A program made the translations under genes and the position numbers. From Pedobacter sp. UBA1951 (GTDB lineage: Bacteria > Bacteroidota > Bacteroidia > Sphingobacteriales > Sphingobacteriaceae), in assembly GCA_002336465.1 (NCBI GenBank), contig DDEP01000025.1:4713-30645 (forward strand): a DNA stretch of 25,933 bases, written 5' to 3'. Below the pieces are notes generated by a model. That model saw only the letters and a list, made by a program, of their open reading frames with translations, was not told where the DNA came from and searched no databases. Positions 1 through 8,018 of this stretch are shown here, piece after piece (positions within the stretch are counted from its first letter, which is position 1; each line of letters starts with the position of its first letter).

Positions 1-1169
1 CTGTTGTAATAAGCATAATCCATGCCCGAGAAATAGATATTCTTAAATTTATCGGCATGCGAGAAAGCATTTTCTAAACTACCCAGCATTGAACCCAACA
101 TATAGTTTCTAACCAAATCTAATTCTTCTTCACTAACCGGTTCTGTTTTCAGCAATGTAATCTCTTTTTCGATCTCTTTAAGTGCATCGGCACACACATC
201 AGCGCCAACTTCGGTAGCAATAAAGAAATATCCGGCTTGTTTCAATGAAGCTACTGCAGAGCCAATACCATAAGTATAGCCTTTATCTTCTCTGATATTA
301 GCCATCAACCTCGAGCCAAAATAACCACCCAACACACAATTAAGAACCTGTAATGCAGCAAAATCAGGATGTTTCCTGTCTATGGCTAAATTTCCCATTC
401 TTATAGCCGATTGCAAAGCTTCGGGTTTTTCAATATAAATCTCTCTACCCTCTTGTGTTACGAACGATAATCGGTTTTTTTCAAAAGATTTTTCGTTCTT
501 CCAAGAAGCCCCAAAAACATTGTTGAGCACCTCAAAATCTTTATCTAAGAATTTCCCTGCAACAATAATTACGCAGTTTTTAGGTTGGTAGGCACTTTGG
601 TAATGAGCCAATAAATCTTCTCTTTTTAACTCATCATAATGAGTCGGCTCGGTATTTACGCCATAAGGTGTATTGCCAAAAACTGCATGAGCAAAGGTTT
701 TACGACCTACAAAATCATTTTTTTGCAGGTTAACCTGTAAACGTTGTTTTTGGTTCTGTTTGTAAATATCCAATTCCTCCTGTGGAAAGATATTGTTGTT
801 TAAAATATCATAAACAACAGGTAAAACAGAAGCAAGATGCTTAGTAAGAGAAAATAAAGTTACATTGGTATAATCTGATGAGAAATCAGTTTGCAGAAAA
901 GCACCATAATAGTCTATTTTATCTGCAATTTCCTTAGCAGTCAAATTAGCTGTACCCGAATTGATCAAACCGTTTACGGCCATAGCCAATAAAGGTTTGC
1001 TTGCATCCCAGTTTACGTTCTCAAATATAAATTCAATGCGCACCAACTCCTGTTCGCCAATATTTAAGGTAAAAACATCAATACCATTTGCTAATTGCCG
1101 TTTTACTGGAGGTATAAATTTAATATCGCTAACCTGCTTAAATGCAGGTGCCTGTGTTCTGTTAAGCAT
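1..1169 (-). CDS. M16 family peptidase-like subunit, non-catalytic (partial, C-terminus beyond window)
   Basis: The reverse-strand translation from ATG at 1169 (MLNRTQAPAFKQVSDIKF...) reads open to the window edge, 389 codons, so perhaps 20-40 C-terminal residues are missing. The fold is recognisable from the M16 pattern: a run corresponding to the active-site helix followed by TAKEIADKIDYYGA, and later GSRLMANIREDKGYTYGIGS, which carries the Arg-Tyr pair conserved in the non-catalytic half of M16 enzymes. Where the catalytic half has HxxEH this protein has AVNGL, so no zinc can be bound. Its ATG lies inside the 3' end of the upstream catalytic gene (8-bp overlap, 1162-1169), suggesting translational coupling and a heterodimer. 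The peptide substrate is unknown. I see no obvious signal peptide, so location is uncertain. Confidence 0.9.
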   Translation of the reverse strand, partial: MLNRTQAPAFKQVSDIKFIPPVKRQLANGIDVFTLNIGEQELVRIEFIFENVNWDASKPLLAMAVNGLINSGTANLTAKEIADKIDYYGAFLQTDFSSDYTNVTLFSLTKHLASVLPVVYDILNNNIFPQEELDIYKQNQKQRLQVNLQKNDFVGRKTFAHAVFGNTPYGVNTEPTHYDELKREDLLAHYQSAYQPKNCVIIVAGKFLDKDFEVLNNVFGASWKNEKSFEKNRLSFVTQEGREIYIEKPEALQSAIRMGNLAIDRKHPDFAALQVLNCVLGGYFGSRLMANIREDKGYTYGIGSAVASLKQAGYFFIATEVGADVCADALKEIEKEITLLKTEPVSEEELDLVRNYMLGSMLGSLENAFSHADKFKNIYFSGMDYAYYN

Positions 1170-2400
1170 TTGACAAATAATATAATGTTGACGACTGTTC
1201 TTTTCTAAAAGTTTCGCGGGCGGCCTCTTGTATCTGCGCTGCTGTAATCTTTAAGTACTTATCAATTTCTGTATTGAGGTTAGCAGCATCTCCCAGCAAT
1301 TCATAGTAAGCCAAATTCATGGCTTTGTCTAATAAATTCATCTCAGAGAATACCATAATTGATTCAGACTTATTCTTAACCTTGGTCAATTCATTTTCCG
1401 TTACCTGTTCATTGGTCAGTTTTTCAAGTTCTCTCCATATTGCTGCCTCAGCTTCTTCCATTTTAACGCCCTCAACCAATTTTCCTTCAACCACAAACAA
1501 GCCCTGATCTATGCTGGCAGTGATATAAGCATTGATATCGCTAAAAAGCTTTTGCTCTTTAAGCAAACTGTTAAACAAACGTGATGATTGCCCCTGAGAT
1601 AAAACATCAGACATCAAATCATATATCTGATAAGATTTGTCTAAACGTGCAGGCATTTTAAAAGCAATATAGATTGCGTTTAAAGGTACATTTGCCTCAA
1701 CGGTTAGTTTTCTCGTTTCGGTCTGTACGGGTTCTTTTGGTAAATTTCTATGGTATTTCTCTCCCGCAGGTATATTACCAAACCATTTTTCGGCCAGTTG
1801 CTTAACCTCTTCTGTTTTTACATTGCCGCCCACAACCATTATTGCATTTTGCGGATTGTAATGCTTTTTAAAGAAGGCTTTTACATCTTCCATTTTTGCA
1901 TTTTCAATCTGCGCAAGGTCTTGCCCAATAGTAGCCCATCTGTAGGGATGCTTATGGTAAGCCAAAGGCCTTAATTTTAACCATACATCGCCATAAGGCT
2001 GATTTAAGTAACGTTGTTTAAACTCTTCGCAAACCACATTACGCTGTGTTTCTAAACTTTTCTCAGAAAAAGCAAGGCTTAACATACGATCACTTTCCAG
2101 CCAAAAAGCAGTTTCTATATTTACTGCAGGTAAAGTGATGTAATAATTGGTAATATCATTACTGGTAAAAGCATTGTTCTCTCCTCCTACTCTTTGCAAA
2201 GGTTCATCATAACTTGGTATATTAACAGAACCACCAAACATCAGGTGTTCAAATAAATGCGCAAAACCAGTCCGTCCTTCTTCTTCATCTCTTGCACCTA
2301 CATCATATAAAATATTTAAGACAGCCATAGGTGTGGTATCATCTTCATGCACCAGTACGCTTAGTCCATTGGCCAGTGTAAATCGATTGAAATTTATCAT
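1162..2400 (-). CDS. M16 family zinc metallopeptidase, catalytic subunit
   Basis: A 412-residue M16 (insulinase/pitrilysin/processing-peptidase) protein. The inverted zinc motif is seen as H48-L-F-E51-H52, with the downstream glutamate ligand at E126 or E127 in VVCEEFKQ. The GENNAFTSNDITNYY segment after the motif is characteristic of the family. About 410 residues is the usual length of one M16B half, so the catalytic site is presumably completed by the non-catalytic partner encoded immediately downstream and overlapping by 8 bp. The ATG at 2400 follows a minus-strand near match to the Bacteroidota -7 element (TATCTTTA, 2425-2418), giving a short leader. No clear signal peptide is visible, so a cytoplasmic or periplasmic site cannot be decided. 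Substrate unknown; the family identity is secure. Confidence 0.93.
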   Translation of the reverse strand: MINFNRFTLANGLSVLVHEDDTTPMAVLNILYDVGARDEEEGRTGFAHLFEHLMFGGSVNIPSYDEPLQRVGGENNAFTSNDITNYYITLPAVNIETAFWLESDRMLSLAFSEKSLETQRNVVCEEFKQRYLNQPYGDVWLKLRPLAYHKHPYRWATIGQDLAQIENAKMEDVKAFFKKHYNPQNAIMVVGGNVKTEEVKQLAEKWFGNIPAGEKYHRNLPKEPVQTETRKLTVEANVPLNAIYIAFKMPARLDKSYQIYDLMSDVLSQGQSSRLFNSLLKEQKLFSDINAYITASIDQGLFVVEGKLVEGVKMEEAEAAIWRELEKLTNEQVTENELTKVKNKSESIMVFSEMNLLDKAMNLAYYELLGDAANLNTEIDKYLKITAAQIQEAARETFRKEQSSTLYYLSNA

Positions 2401-2417
2401 ATTAATTTTTAGATGGG

Positions 2418-2425
2418 TAAAGATA
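2418..2425 (-). promoter_or_regulatory. Possible -7 element for the M16 operon
   Basis: Minus-strand TATCTTTA differs at one base from the Bacteroidota TAnnTTTG consensus and lies 18 bp upstream of the ATG at 2400. No convincing -33 TTG is present at the expected distance. Confidence 0.35.
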
Positions 2426-2533
2426 GTCGTTTAGCTTTAAAATAAGGTTACAGAAACAACTGGGTTTTATCCCCATGTGTTAAAATTACACCTAGCTAAC
2501 GTGAATACCCTTAAACGTTCTGTGCTTTTTCTT

Positions 2534-2541
2534 TATCTTTG
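2534..2541 (+). promoter_or_regulatory. -7 element for mqnC, implying a leaderless or near-leaderless mRNA
   Basis: TATCTTTG is an exact TAnnTTTG match and ends only 5 bases before the ATG at 2547. Transcription from it should therefore begin at or very close to the start codon. No clear -33 TTG is seen 19-21 bp upstream. Confidence 0.5.
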
Positions 2542-2546
2542 TTCTC

Positions 2547-3671
2547 ATGAATACAAGCGATTTACTGACCAGAGCATTAAATTTCGATTTCTTGACAAAG
2601 GAAGAAGGGGTTTTCTTATACCATAATGCCTCTACTGCCGAACTAGCTTTTGTAGCTAATGAGCTCAGGAAAATACAAGTACCAAGCGGCAAGGTTACTT
2701 GGCAGATCGACAGGAACGTAAATACCACCAACGTTTGTATTGCCAACTGCAAATTCTGTAACTTTTTTCGCAGACCAGGGCATGAAGAAAGTTATATTAC
2801 TGATATTGAAACTTATAAGGTAAAAATAGAAGAAACCTTTAAATATGGCGGAGACCAATTATTGTTGCAAGGTGGTCATCACCCAGATTTAGGTTTAGAA
2901 TTTTACGCCACATTATTTAAACAACTTAAGGAACTTTATCCCGACTTAAAATTACATGCTTTAGGTCCCCCTGAAATTGCACATATTGCCAAATTAGAGG
3001 GCATTTCTCATACAAAAGTACTCAGAGCGTTACAAGAATCGGGTTTAGATAGTTTACCGGGTGCGGGTGCGGAGATATTGAACGACCGTGTTCGTCGTTT
3101 GATCTCTAAAGGCAAATGCGGCGGTCAAGAATGGCTTGATGTGATGCGTGCTGCCCATCAATTAGATATTACCACTTCTGCCACCATGATGTTTGGGCAT
3201 ATAGAAACCATTGAAGAACGTTTTGAGCATTTGGTATGGATACGTGAAGTACAAAGCGAAAAACCTGAAAATGCAAATGGTTTCCTTGCATTTATTCCTT
3301 GGCCATTTCAAGATGATGGCACATTGCTTAAACGCCTACGCGGCATCAGCAACAATGTTACGGGAGATGAGTATGTAAGAATGATTGCGTTGAGCAGAAT
3401 CATGCTCCCTAATGTTAAAAATATACAGGCCAGTTGGTTAACCGTAGGTAAAACCGTTGCACAACTTTGCTTACATGCCGGCGCAAATGATTTTGGCTCA
3501 ATCATGATCGAAGAAAATGTAGTATCTGCAGCAGGAGCTCCACATCGTTTTACAGCTAAAGGCATACAAACCGCTATAAGAGAAGCAGGATTTGAACCTC
3601 AGCTACGTGGACAGAAATACAACTATCGTGATCTGCCTGAACACATGGAAGAACAGGTTATTACCTACTAA
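2547..3671 (+). CDS. mqnC: Cyclic dehypoxanthinyl futalosine synthase (radical SAM), MqnC
   Basis: A 374-residue radical SAM enzyme. The cluster-binding motif is C64-x3-C68-x2-C71 (VCIANCKFC), preceded by DRNVNTTN, which is the arrangement of the MqnC/MqnE/CofH group. The sequence LLLQGGHHPDLGL and the later SLPGAGAEILNDRVR favour MqnC. The enzyme cyclises dehypoxanthinyl futalosine in the futalosine route to menaquinone, in the cytoplasm. Length matches the family. Start ATG 2547 lies just behind a -7 element (2534-2541). The neighbour upstream is divergent and the LytTR regulator begins 49 bp downstream; neither is a menaquinone gene, so the gene probably stands alone. MqnE is the main alternative but is less likely. 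Confidence 0.88.
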   Translation: MNTSDLLTRALNFDFLTKEEGVFLYHNASTAELAFVANELRKIQVPSGKVTWQIDRNVNTTNVCIANCKFCNFFRRPGHEESYITDIETYKVKIEETFKYGGDQLLLQGGHHPDLGLEFYATLFKQLKELYPDLKLHALGPPEIAHIAKLEGISHTKVLRALQESGLDSLPGAGAEILNDRVRRLISKGKCGGQEWLDVMRAAHQLDITTSATMMFGHIETIEERFEHLVWIREVQSEKPENANGFLAFIPWPFQDDGTLLKRLRGISNNVTGDEYVRMIALSRIMLPNVKNIQASWLTVGKTVAQLCLHAGANDFGSIMIEENVVSAAGAPHRFTAKGIQTAIREAGFEPQLRGQKYNYRDLPEHMEEQVITY

Positions 3672-3720
3672 GGTGCTTTATTTAAGAATATCTTGCTATT
3701 TTAGTAACTGCTAAAACATT

Positions 3721-4512
3721 ATGGAAGATATCTTAAACGCGATAATAGTAGATGACGAAGAGTTTGCCCGTTCATCCCTGTATTTTTTGTTGCAGGAGAA
3801 TTGTCCCAACATCCATATCTCAGGAATTGCAAAATCTGTAAAAGAAGCACGTACCTTACTGGCAACCCATGCCGTTGATCTTATCTTTTTAGATATAGCC
3901 ATGCCCGGAGAAAACGGTTTTGAACTGATACCCGATGTACAACAGAGCAATGCTACAGTTATCTTTACTACTGCTTATGATCAGTATGCTTTAAAGGCCA
4001 TTAAGGCCAATGCCATAGATTATTTACTTAAACCCATAGATATAGATGATCTTAAAGATGCCGTAAGCAAGGCTTCTAAGCACCATAAATTAAATCAACT
4101 AGACAAACAAAGTCGTACTGAAAGTTTAAAGAACTTAGAACACGATTTGAACAATCAACAAAATATCAATAAGATTACGCTTCCGGCCAGCCAAGGCTAC
4201 CGTGTAGTAGAATTAGATGAGATTTTACATATAGAGGCCGACAGCAATTATTCTGTTTTTAACCTTGTAAATAAAGAAAAGATAACCGTTTCAAAGGTTT
4301 TAAAAGACTTTGAAGAAATATTGCCCGAAAACAGGTTTCTACGTATCCATAAGTCGAGTATCGTTAACCTTGCCCACGTTAAAGAGTATTACAACAAAAA
4401 TGGCCTGACCGTAGCTTTGCAAAATGGAGAAACCATAGCTGTTTCTAGACGAAGAGCAAGCGATTTTTATGAGAAGATAAAATCATACACCATTAAGAAT
4501 AGTGACAAATAA
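3721..4512 (+). CDS. LytTR-family response regulator
   Basis: A 263-residue two-domain regulator. Residues 5-120 form a receiver domain: acidic pocket D11-D12, phosphoacceptor D58 in LIFLDIAMPG, T83/T84 in IFTTAYD, and K104-P105 in YLLKPID. A linker of about 30 residues leads to a LytTR DNA-binding domain (about 153-255) with the typical VELDEILHIEADSNYS and FLRIHKSSIVNL segments. It should act as a phosphorylation-dependent transcription factor. The kinase gene begins inside its last codons (11-bp overlap at 4502-4512), so the two are almost certainly a cognate pair. A tandem LytTR-like site just behind the kinase gene (7438-7471) is a plausible target. The gap to mqnC is 49 bp and shows no clear promoter or terminator. 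Confidence 0.95.
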   Translation: MEDILNAIIVDDEEFARSSLYFLLQENCPNIHISGIAKSVKEARTLLATHAVDLIFLDIAMPGENGFELIPDVQQSNATVIFTTAYDQYALKAIKANAIDYLLKPIDIDDLKDAVSKASKHHKLNQLDKQSRTESLKNLEHDLNNQQNINKITLPASQGYRVVELDEILHIEADSNYSVFNLVNKEKITVSKVLKDFEEILPENRFLRIHKSSIVNLAHVKEYYNKNGLTVALQNGETIAVSRRRASDFYEKIKSYTIKNSDK

Positions 4513-7432
4513 AAAGCTTCTATATTACTTATTCTGGTTGCTTTTAGCGGTTATGCCTTTGAGCATGCTAAAAGCGCAGAAAATTTATTTGCCTCACTAT
4601 ACCACTAAGCAAGGTTTACCCAGCAACAACTGTTTCTTTGCCCTGCAAGATAAAAAAGGCTATTTATGGATAGCTACCGATGCCGGTGTGAGCCGTTTCG
4701 ATGGAACGGTTTTCGAAAATTTTACGGTCAACAACGGGCTTCCAGATAACCAAATCTTACAATTAAGAGAAGACAGCAAAGGCCGTATCTGGTTTCTGTC
4801 GCTAAATGGTCAGCTCAGCTATTTTTATAACGGTAAAGTTTATAACCAAGATAACAATCCACAACTTAAAGAACTGAATTTCAATACAGTTATTGTTTCT
4901 TTTTTTGAAGATAGCAAAGGACTTATCTGGTTTGGCACAAACACCAACTTAATTGGTTTGTGGGATGGTAAATCGCTATCGAGATTAAGTGCCTTATCTC
5001 AGTACAATAAGTTTCAGAACGCTTTCATATATGAAGACAAGAATGGCAACATTTGGGCTTACAATGAAAATTCTACGTTTTTATATACCAAAGGTAATTT
5101 TCTATTGGTGGGCGATCATGTTTTTCCGCAATCTTATAAAACGGTACAATACCATGATCACCATACTTTTTTGGTAGATAACACAGGCTTAAATCTTAAA
5201 GAAGGTCCCAATAACAATCTCCTTTTTACTATCCCAAAAGAGCTGATTGAAAGCAAATTGGGTTATATCTTTTATGATGGCAACGAACTTTGGTTGAGCA
5301 ATAACCATGGTGCATACAGGGTAAATCAACAAGGACGTGCAGACCATTTTTTAGGCAACGAAGACATTAATCAAGTTATTAAAGACAGAACAGGAAATGT
5401 ATGGTTCATTACCAAAAATGGTATTTATAAAATGCCGAACAAAAATGAGCAGTTATTTATACTCGATAAAGAATATGGCTTAACAGAAAATAACCTAAAA
5501 AGCATCTATAAAGATAACCGCAACAGATTATGGTTGGGCACCGGAAACGCACAGATCAATATCTTAGACCTTAACAATAAAAAAATTACCACCCTTAGCT
5601 TACCAGATAAAGAGAAATTCAATGTTATAAAACAACTAGATTTAGATGCGCAGAGCAATAAAATGTATTTTGCTTCTGATTACGGCTTAGGAAGTATAGA
5701 CGTTAATTACCCTATCTCAAAAAGCACCAGTTACTTAAAAGAAAGGGAAAATCTCTTTTTTGCGGTCAAGAATTTTACGTTTAACAAGTTTAACAATTTA
5801 AGCGTTGCACTCTCATCGGGTGTATTTACCTTAGGCGACAACCTTACCTTTTCTACGCAAAGATCTGATCTGCAAAAAAGCCTTAAAGGTAGGGCTTATA
5901 GGGTTTTTTACGACCATAATAACAATCTTTGGTTCTCTAACATCAATGGTTTAAATGAAATTAGGAACAAATCTGTTTATACGCATTACCAAAATCATCC
6001 GCTTTTAAAAAAACGGATCAATGACATACAGCAATTACCTGATCAAACACTGGTACTGGCTACCGATGGTTATGGGATCCTTTATTACAAAAACAATAAA
6101 ATCCTTAACCAAATCACTACGGTTAATGGTTTAAGCAACAATATCATAAACCACCTGTTTGTAAAGAACAATGCGGTTTGGGCTATCAGCAATACAGGGA
6201 TAAATCGTATTACATTACACAACAATGTACCTAGCATCACTTCATTTGATTATCTAAATGAAGTGCTCTCTGACGACCTGAACGATTTATATATAGACAC
6301 GGATACTGCTTATTTTGCCACAAAAAATGGCCTCCTGTATTTTGCGCATAAACAAAGTATCAAAAACAACCCTGCTCCGCAGGTATATATTTCTTCTGTA
6401 AGCAAAAACCATCAAGATCTAGATTTAGGTGTAGCTAATTATATTTTACAGCCCGATGAACAGAACATAACGATCAATTACAGCGCCATAGATTTCAAAA
6501 ACCGTAACATTATCTATAGATACCGCTTAAAAGCCAATGCTACATGGATTGAGACTAAAAGCAGAAGGTTAGATCTAACCTCTCTAGAACCCGGGTCTTA
6601 TGTTTTTGAAGTTTGCGCCAAAAGTCAGGATAGTGAATGGAGCAAAGCCTCTACTTTTAACTTTACTTTAAGAAAATATTTTTACCAAACTTGGTGGTTT
6701 ATAGGTATCACAATAGCATTGGCAGCCTGTTTACTTTACCTTATTGCTTCAGACATTACCAAACGCAAGAAAAACAAAGAACAAGAGCAACTCCTATTGA
6801 GAAACAAAGTGCTGATGCTCGAGCAAAAAGCTTTACAGGCCATGATGAACCCACATTTTGTGTTCAATGTGATGAATTCTATACAGCATTACATCAATAC
6901 AAAGAACACTTCCTCGGCCAATAAGGTTTTAACCGGATTTGCCAAACTTATCCGTAAAAATCTTGAAGTATGTACCAAAAGTTATATCAACTTAGAAGAA
7001 GAAATAGAATACCTTAACCTTTACTTGAGTTTAGAAAAATACCGTTTTGGCGATAAATTTAATTACCATATCATTATCAATAGTGAAATTGATAAAGACG
7101 AAACCTATATCCCTTCAATGCTACTTCAACCTTTCATTGAAAATGCGATATGGCACGGTATCATGCCAAAAGAAGAAGGTGGCACAGTTACCATAGATAT
7201 CAGTTTACTTGAAGAAGAAAAGGATTGTTTGTTGATCAAGATCATAGATGATGGTATTGGCATTGAAAACGCGCTTAAAACCAAACAAAAGAGCCATCAG
7301 AGCAAAGGCATGAGCCTTACCCTAGAACGTATAGACCTGTTGAATAAGATTGAAGCAAAATCTATACGCTTTAAAGTACAACAGAACGGAAAATCGGGCA
7401 CTACAGTAACGATCAACATCCCCATGAGCTAG
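4502..7432 (+). CDS. Beta-propeller sensor histidine kinase, LytS/YehU type
   Basis: A 976-residue membrane sensor starting at GTG 4502; this start yields an N-terminal signal peptide (about 1-25, cut near LKA-Q), and later ATGs would lose it. Residues about 30-620 hold some ten Reg_prop repeats (patterns such as LPSNNCFFALQDKKGYLWIA and DNRNRLWLGT), forming a periplasmic beta-propeller. A Y_Y_Y domain follows (about 625-722), then one transmembrane segment (about 731-751), a short coiled coil, and a His_kinase domain with MNPHFVFN (phosphoacceptor H785). The ATPase N-box contains N881 (QPFIENAIWHG) and a DDGIGI loop follows. Unlike the hybrid kinases of Bacteroides polysaccharide loci, it has no fused receiver or AraC domain; its partner is the overlapping upstream LytTR regulator. 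Ligand unknown. Confidence 0.94.
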   Translation: MTNKKLLYYLFWLLLAVMPLSMLKAQKIYLPHYTTKQGLPSNNCFFALQDKKGYLWIATDAGVSRFDGTVFENFTVNNGLPDNQILQLREDSKGRIWFLSLNGQLSYFYNGKVYNQDNNPQLKELNFNTVIVSFFEDSKGLIWFGTNTNLIGLWDGKSLSRLSALSQYNKFQNAFIYEDKNGNIWAYNENSTFLYTKGNFLLVGDHVFPQSYKTVQYHDHHTFLVDNTGLNLKEGPNNNLLFTIPKELIESKLGYIFYDGNELWLSNNHGAYRVNQQGRADHFLGNEDINQVIKDRTGNVWFITKNGIYKMPNKNEQLFILDKEYGLTENNLKSIYKDNRNRLWLGTGNAQINILDLNNKKITTLSLPDKEKFNVIKQLDLDAQSNKMYFASDYGLGSIDVNYPISKSTSYLKERENLFFAVKNFTFNKFNNLSVALSSGVFTLGDNLTFSTQRSDLQKSLKGRAYRVFYDHNNNLWFSNINGLNEIRNKSVYTHYQNHPLLKKRINDIQQLPDQTLVLATDGYGILYYKNNKILNQITTVNGLSNNIINHLFVKNNAVWAISNTGINRITLHNNVPSITSFDYLNEVLSDDLNDLYIDTDTAYFATKNGLLYFAHKQSIKNNPAPQVYISSVSKNHQDLDLGVANYILQPDEQNITINYSAIDFKNRNIIYRYRLKANATWIETKSRRLDLTSLEPGSYVFEVCAKSQDSEWSKASTFNFTLRKYFYQTWWFIGITIALAACLLYLIASDITKRKKNKEQEQLLLRNKVLMLEQKALQAMMNPHFVFNVMNSIQHYINTKNTSSANKVLTGFAKLIRKNLEVCTKSYINLEEEIEYLNLYLSLEKYRFGDKFNYHIIINSEIDKDETYIPSMLLQPFIENAIWHGIMPKEEGGTVTIDISLLEEEKDCLLIKIIDDGIGIENALKTKQKSHQSKGMSLTLERIDLLNKIEAKSIRFKVQQNGKSGTTVTINIPMS

Positions 7433-7437
7433 GCATT

Positions 7438-7471
7438 TACCGTTTACTCAAAAAAACCTACCATTCACTAA
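7438..7471 (+). promoter_or_regulatory. Tandem LytTR-like binding site
   Basis: Two imperfect direct repeats, TACCGTTTACTCA at 7438 and TACCATTCACTAA at 7459, agree at 10 of 13 positions and are spaced exactly 21 bp, two helical turns. LytTR regulators are known to bind two such roughly 9-bp half-sites separated by about 12 bp; ACCGTTTAC fits the published type of half-site well. The second half-site covers the place where a -33 element would be expected for the -7 box at 7491, an arrangement typical of an activator-dependent promoter. Binding is inferred, not shown. Confidence 0.6.
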
Positions 7472-7490
7472 ATAAGAACCCGAAAGCATT

Positions 7491-7498
7491 TAGTTTTG
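7491..7498 (+). promoter_or_regulatory. -7 promoter element downstream of the LytTR-like site
   Basis: TAGTTTTG matches TAnnTTTG exactly. No TTG is found at the -33 position, which is instead occupied by the second LytTR-like half-site. Transcription would begin near 7503-7505. Confidence 0.55.
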
Positions 7499-7502
7499 TA
7501 TT

Positions 7503-7668
7503 AAAATTGTTTTAGAAAATTAGACAAATCTATTAGTGATTTGTTGAATATACGTTCTTAAAGGATTGGTAAGATATTTTTTAACCTAACCTAAAATTAT
7601 ATCTCAATTCAGGTTTCATTTGTGTGTTAAAAGCGTCCCGATTAAATAATCAGGACGCTTTTTTATTT
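7503..7668 (+). ncRNA. Candidate small RNA or attenuated leader
   Basis: This stretch lies between a -7 element (7491-7498) and a strong intrinsic terminator (7629-7668). It contains no ATG on the plus strand and no reading frame worth calling. It can form a perfect 7-bp hairpin (7524-7530 with 7538-7544, 7-nt loop) in addition to the terminator hairpin. The simplest reading is a transcript of about 165 nt. Alternatively it is a leader ending in an attenuator for the membrane protein and ABC ATPase that follow, since the next ATG lies only a few bases after the T-run. Not matched to any RNA family I know. Confidence 0.4.
7629..7668 (+). terminator. Intrinsic terminator
   Basis: AAAAGCGTCC (7629-7638) pairs with GGACGCTTTT (7653-7662). 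One C-A mismatch is followed by an inner GATT/AATC stem with a 4-nt loop. A T-rich run follows on the plus strand to about 7668. Confidence 0.85.
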
Positions 7669-7673
7669 TAGCT

Positions 7674-8018
7674 ATGTTTTTGATAAAGAATATCTTTTCC
7701 AGAAAGCTCATCCTTATTTTGTCCACACATTGCAAAACAACCTTCTGTCTTAATTTTTTATTAAGCCTGTTTTTTCTGCACCTGCTTAACCAAAGTTCTT
7801 TTACAGCATACAACCTCTATCCTATTCTTTTTCTGTTTAAACTATCATTTTACTTCATTTCATATATTTTTATGCAAATGTTGTTTCCACATCAATCTAT
7901 TTATTTTAATAATTTAGGTGTTAATTACAAGATAATATTTAGGGGTATGATGTTAATTGATTCCCTGTTTTCGATAGTAGCTTTATGCTTTATATTGATA
8001 TGCCAGAATTATATGTAG
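7674..8018 (+). CDS. Small hydrophobic membrane protein, possible partner of the ABC ATPase
   Basis: A 114-residue open frame rich in Phe, Leu and Ile with three candidate membrane segments: about 27-38 (LNFLLSLFFLHLL), about 49-70 (LYPILFLFKLSFYFISYIFM) and about 90-110 (MMLIDSLFSIVALCFILI). Its C-terminal half contains YFNNLGVNYKIIFRGMMLID, a pattern reminiscent of short membrane partners found beside lone ABC ATPases in Bacteroidota; this is recollection and not a checked match. It overlaps the start of the ATPase gene by 19 bp, which favours translational coupling. Against it: the ATG sits just after a terminator T-run and no ribosome site is visible, so the true start may be internal (for example the ATG at 7872) or the frame may be spurious. 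Very AT-rich. Confidence 0.5.
   Translation: MFLIKNIFSRKLILILSTHCKTTFCLNFLLSLFFLHLLNQSSFTAYNLYPILFLFKLSFYFISYIFMQMLFPHQSIYFNNLGVNYKIIFRGMMLIDSLFSIVALCFILICQNYM
7958..7984 (+). promoter_or_regulatory. Possible promoter for the ABC ATPase
   Basis: A TTG near 7958 and TAGCTTTA (7977-7984, one mismatch to TAnnTTTG) are spaced roughly as in Bacteroidota promoters. The predicted start is just ahead of the ATG at 8000. It lies within the upstream reading frame. Confidence 0.3.

Noticed and set aside
7616..7813. 65-codon minus-strand frame across the terminator at 7629-7668
   Set aside because: It runs through a strong terminator hairpin and overlaps the better-supported hydrophobic frame; Lys/Arg-rich with no recognisable pattern.
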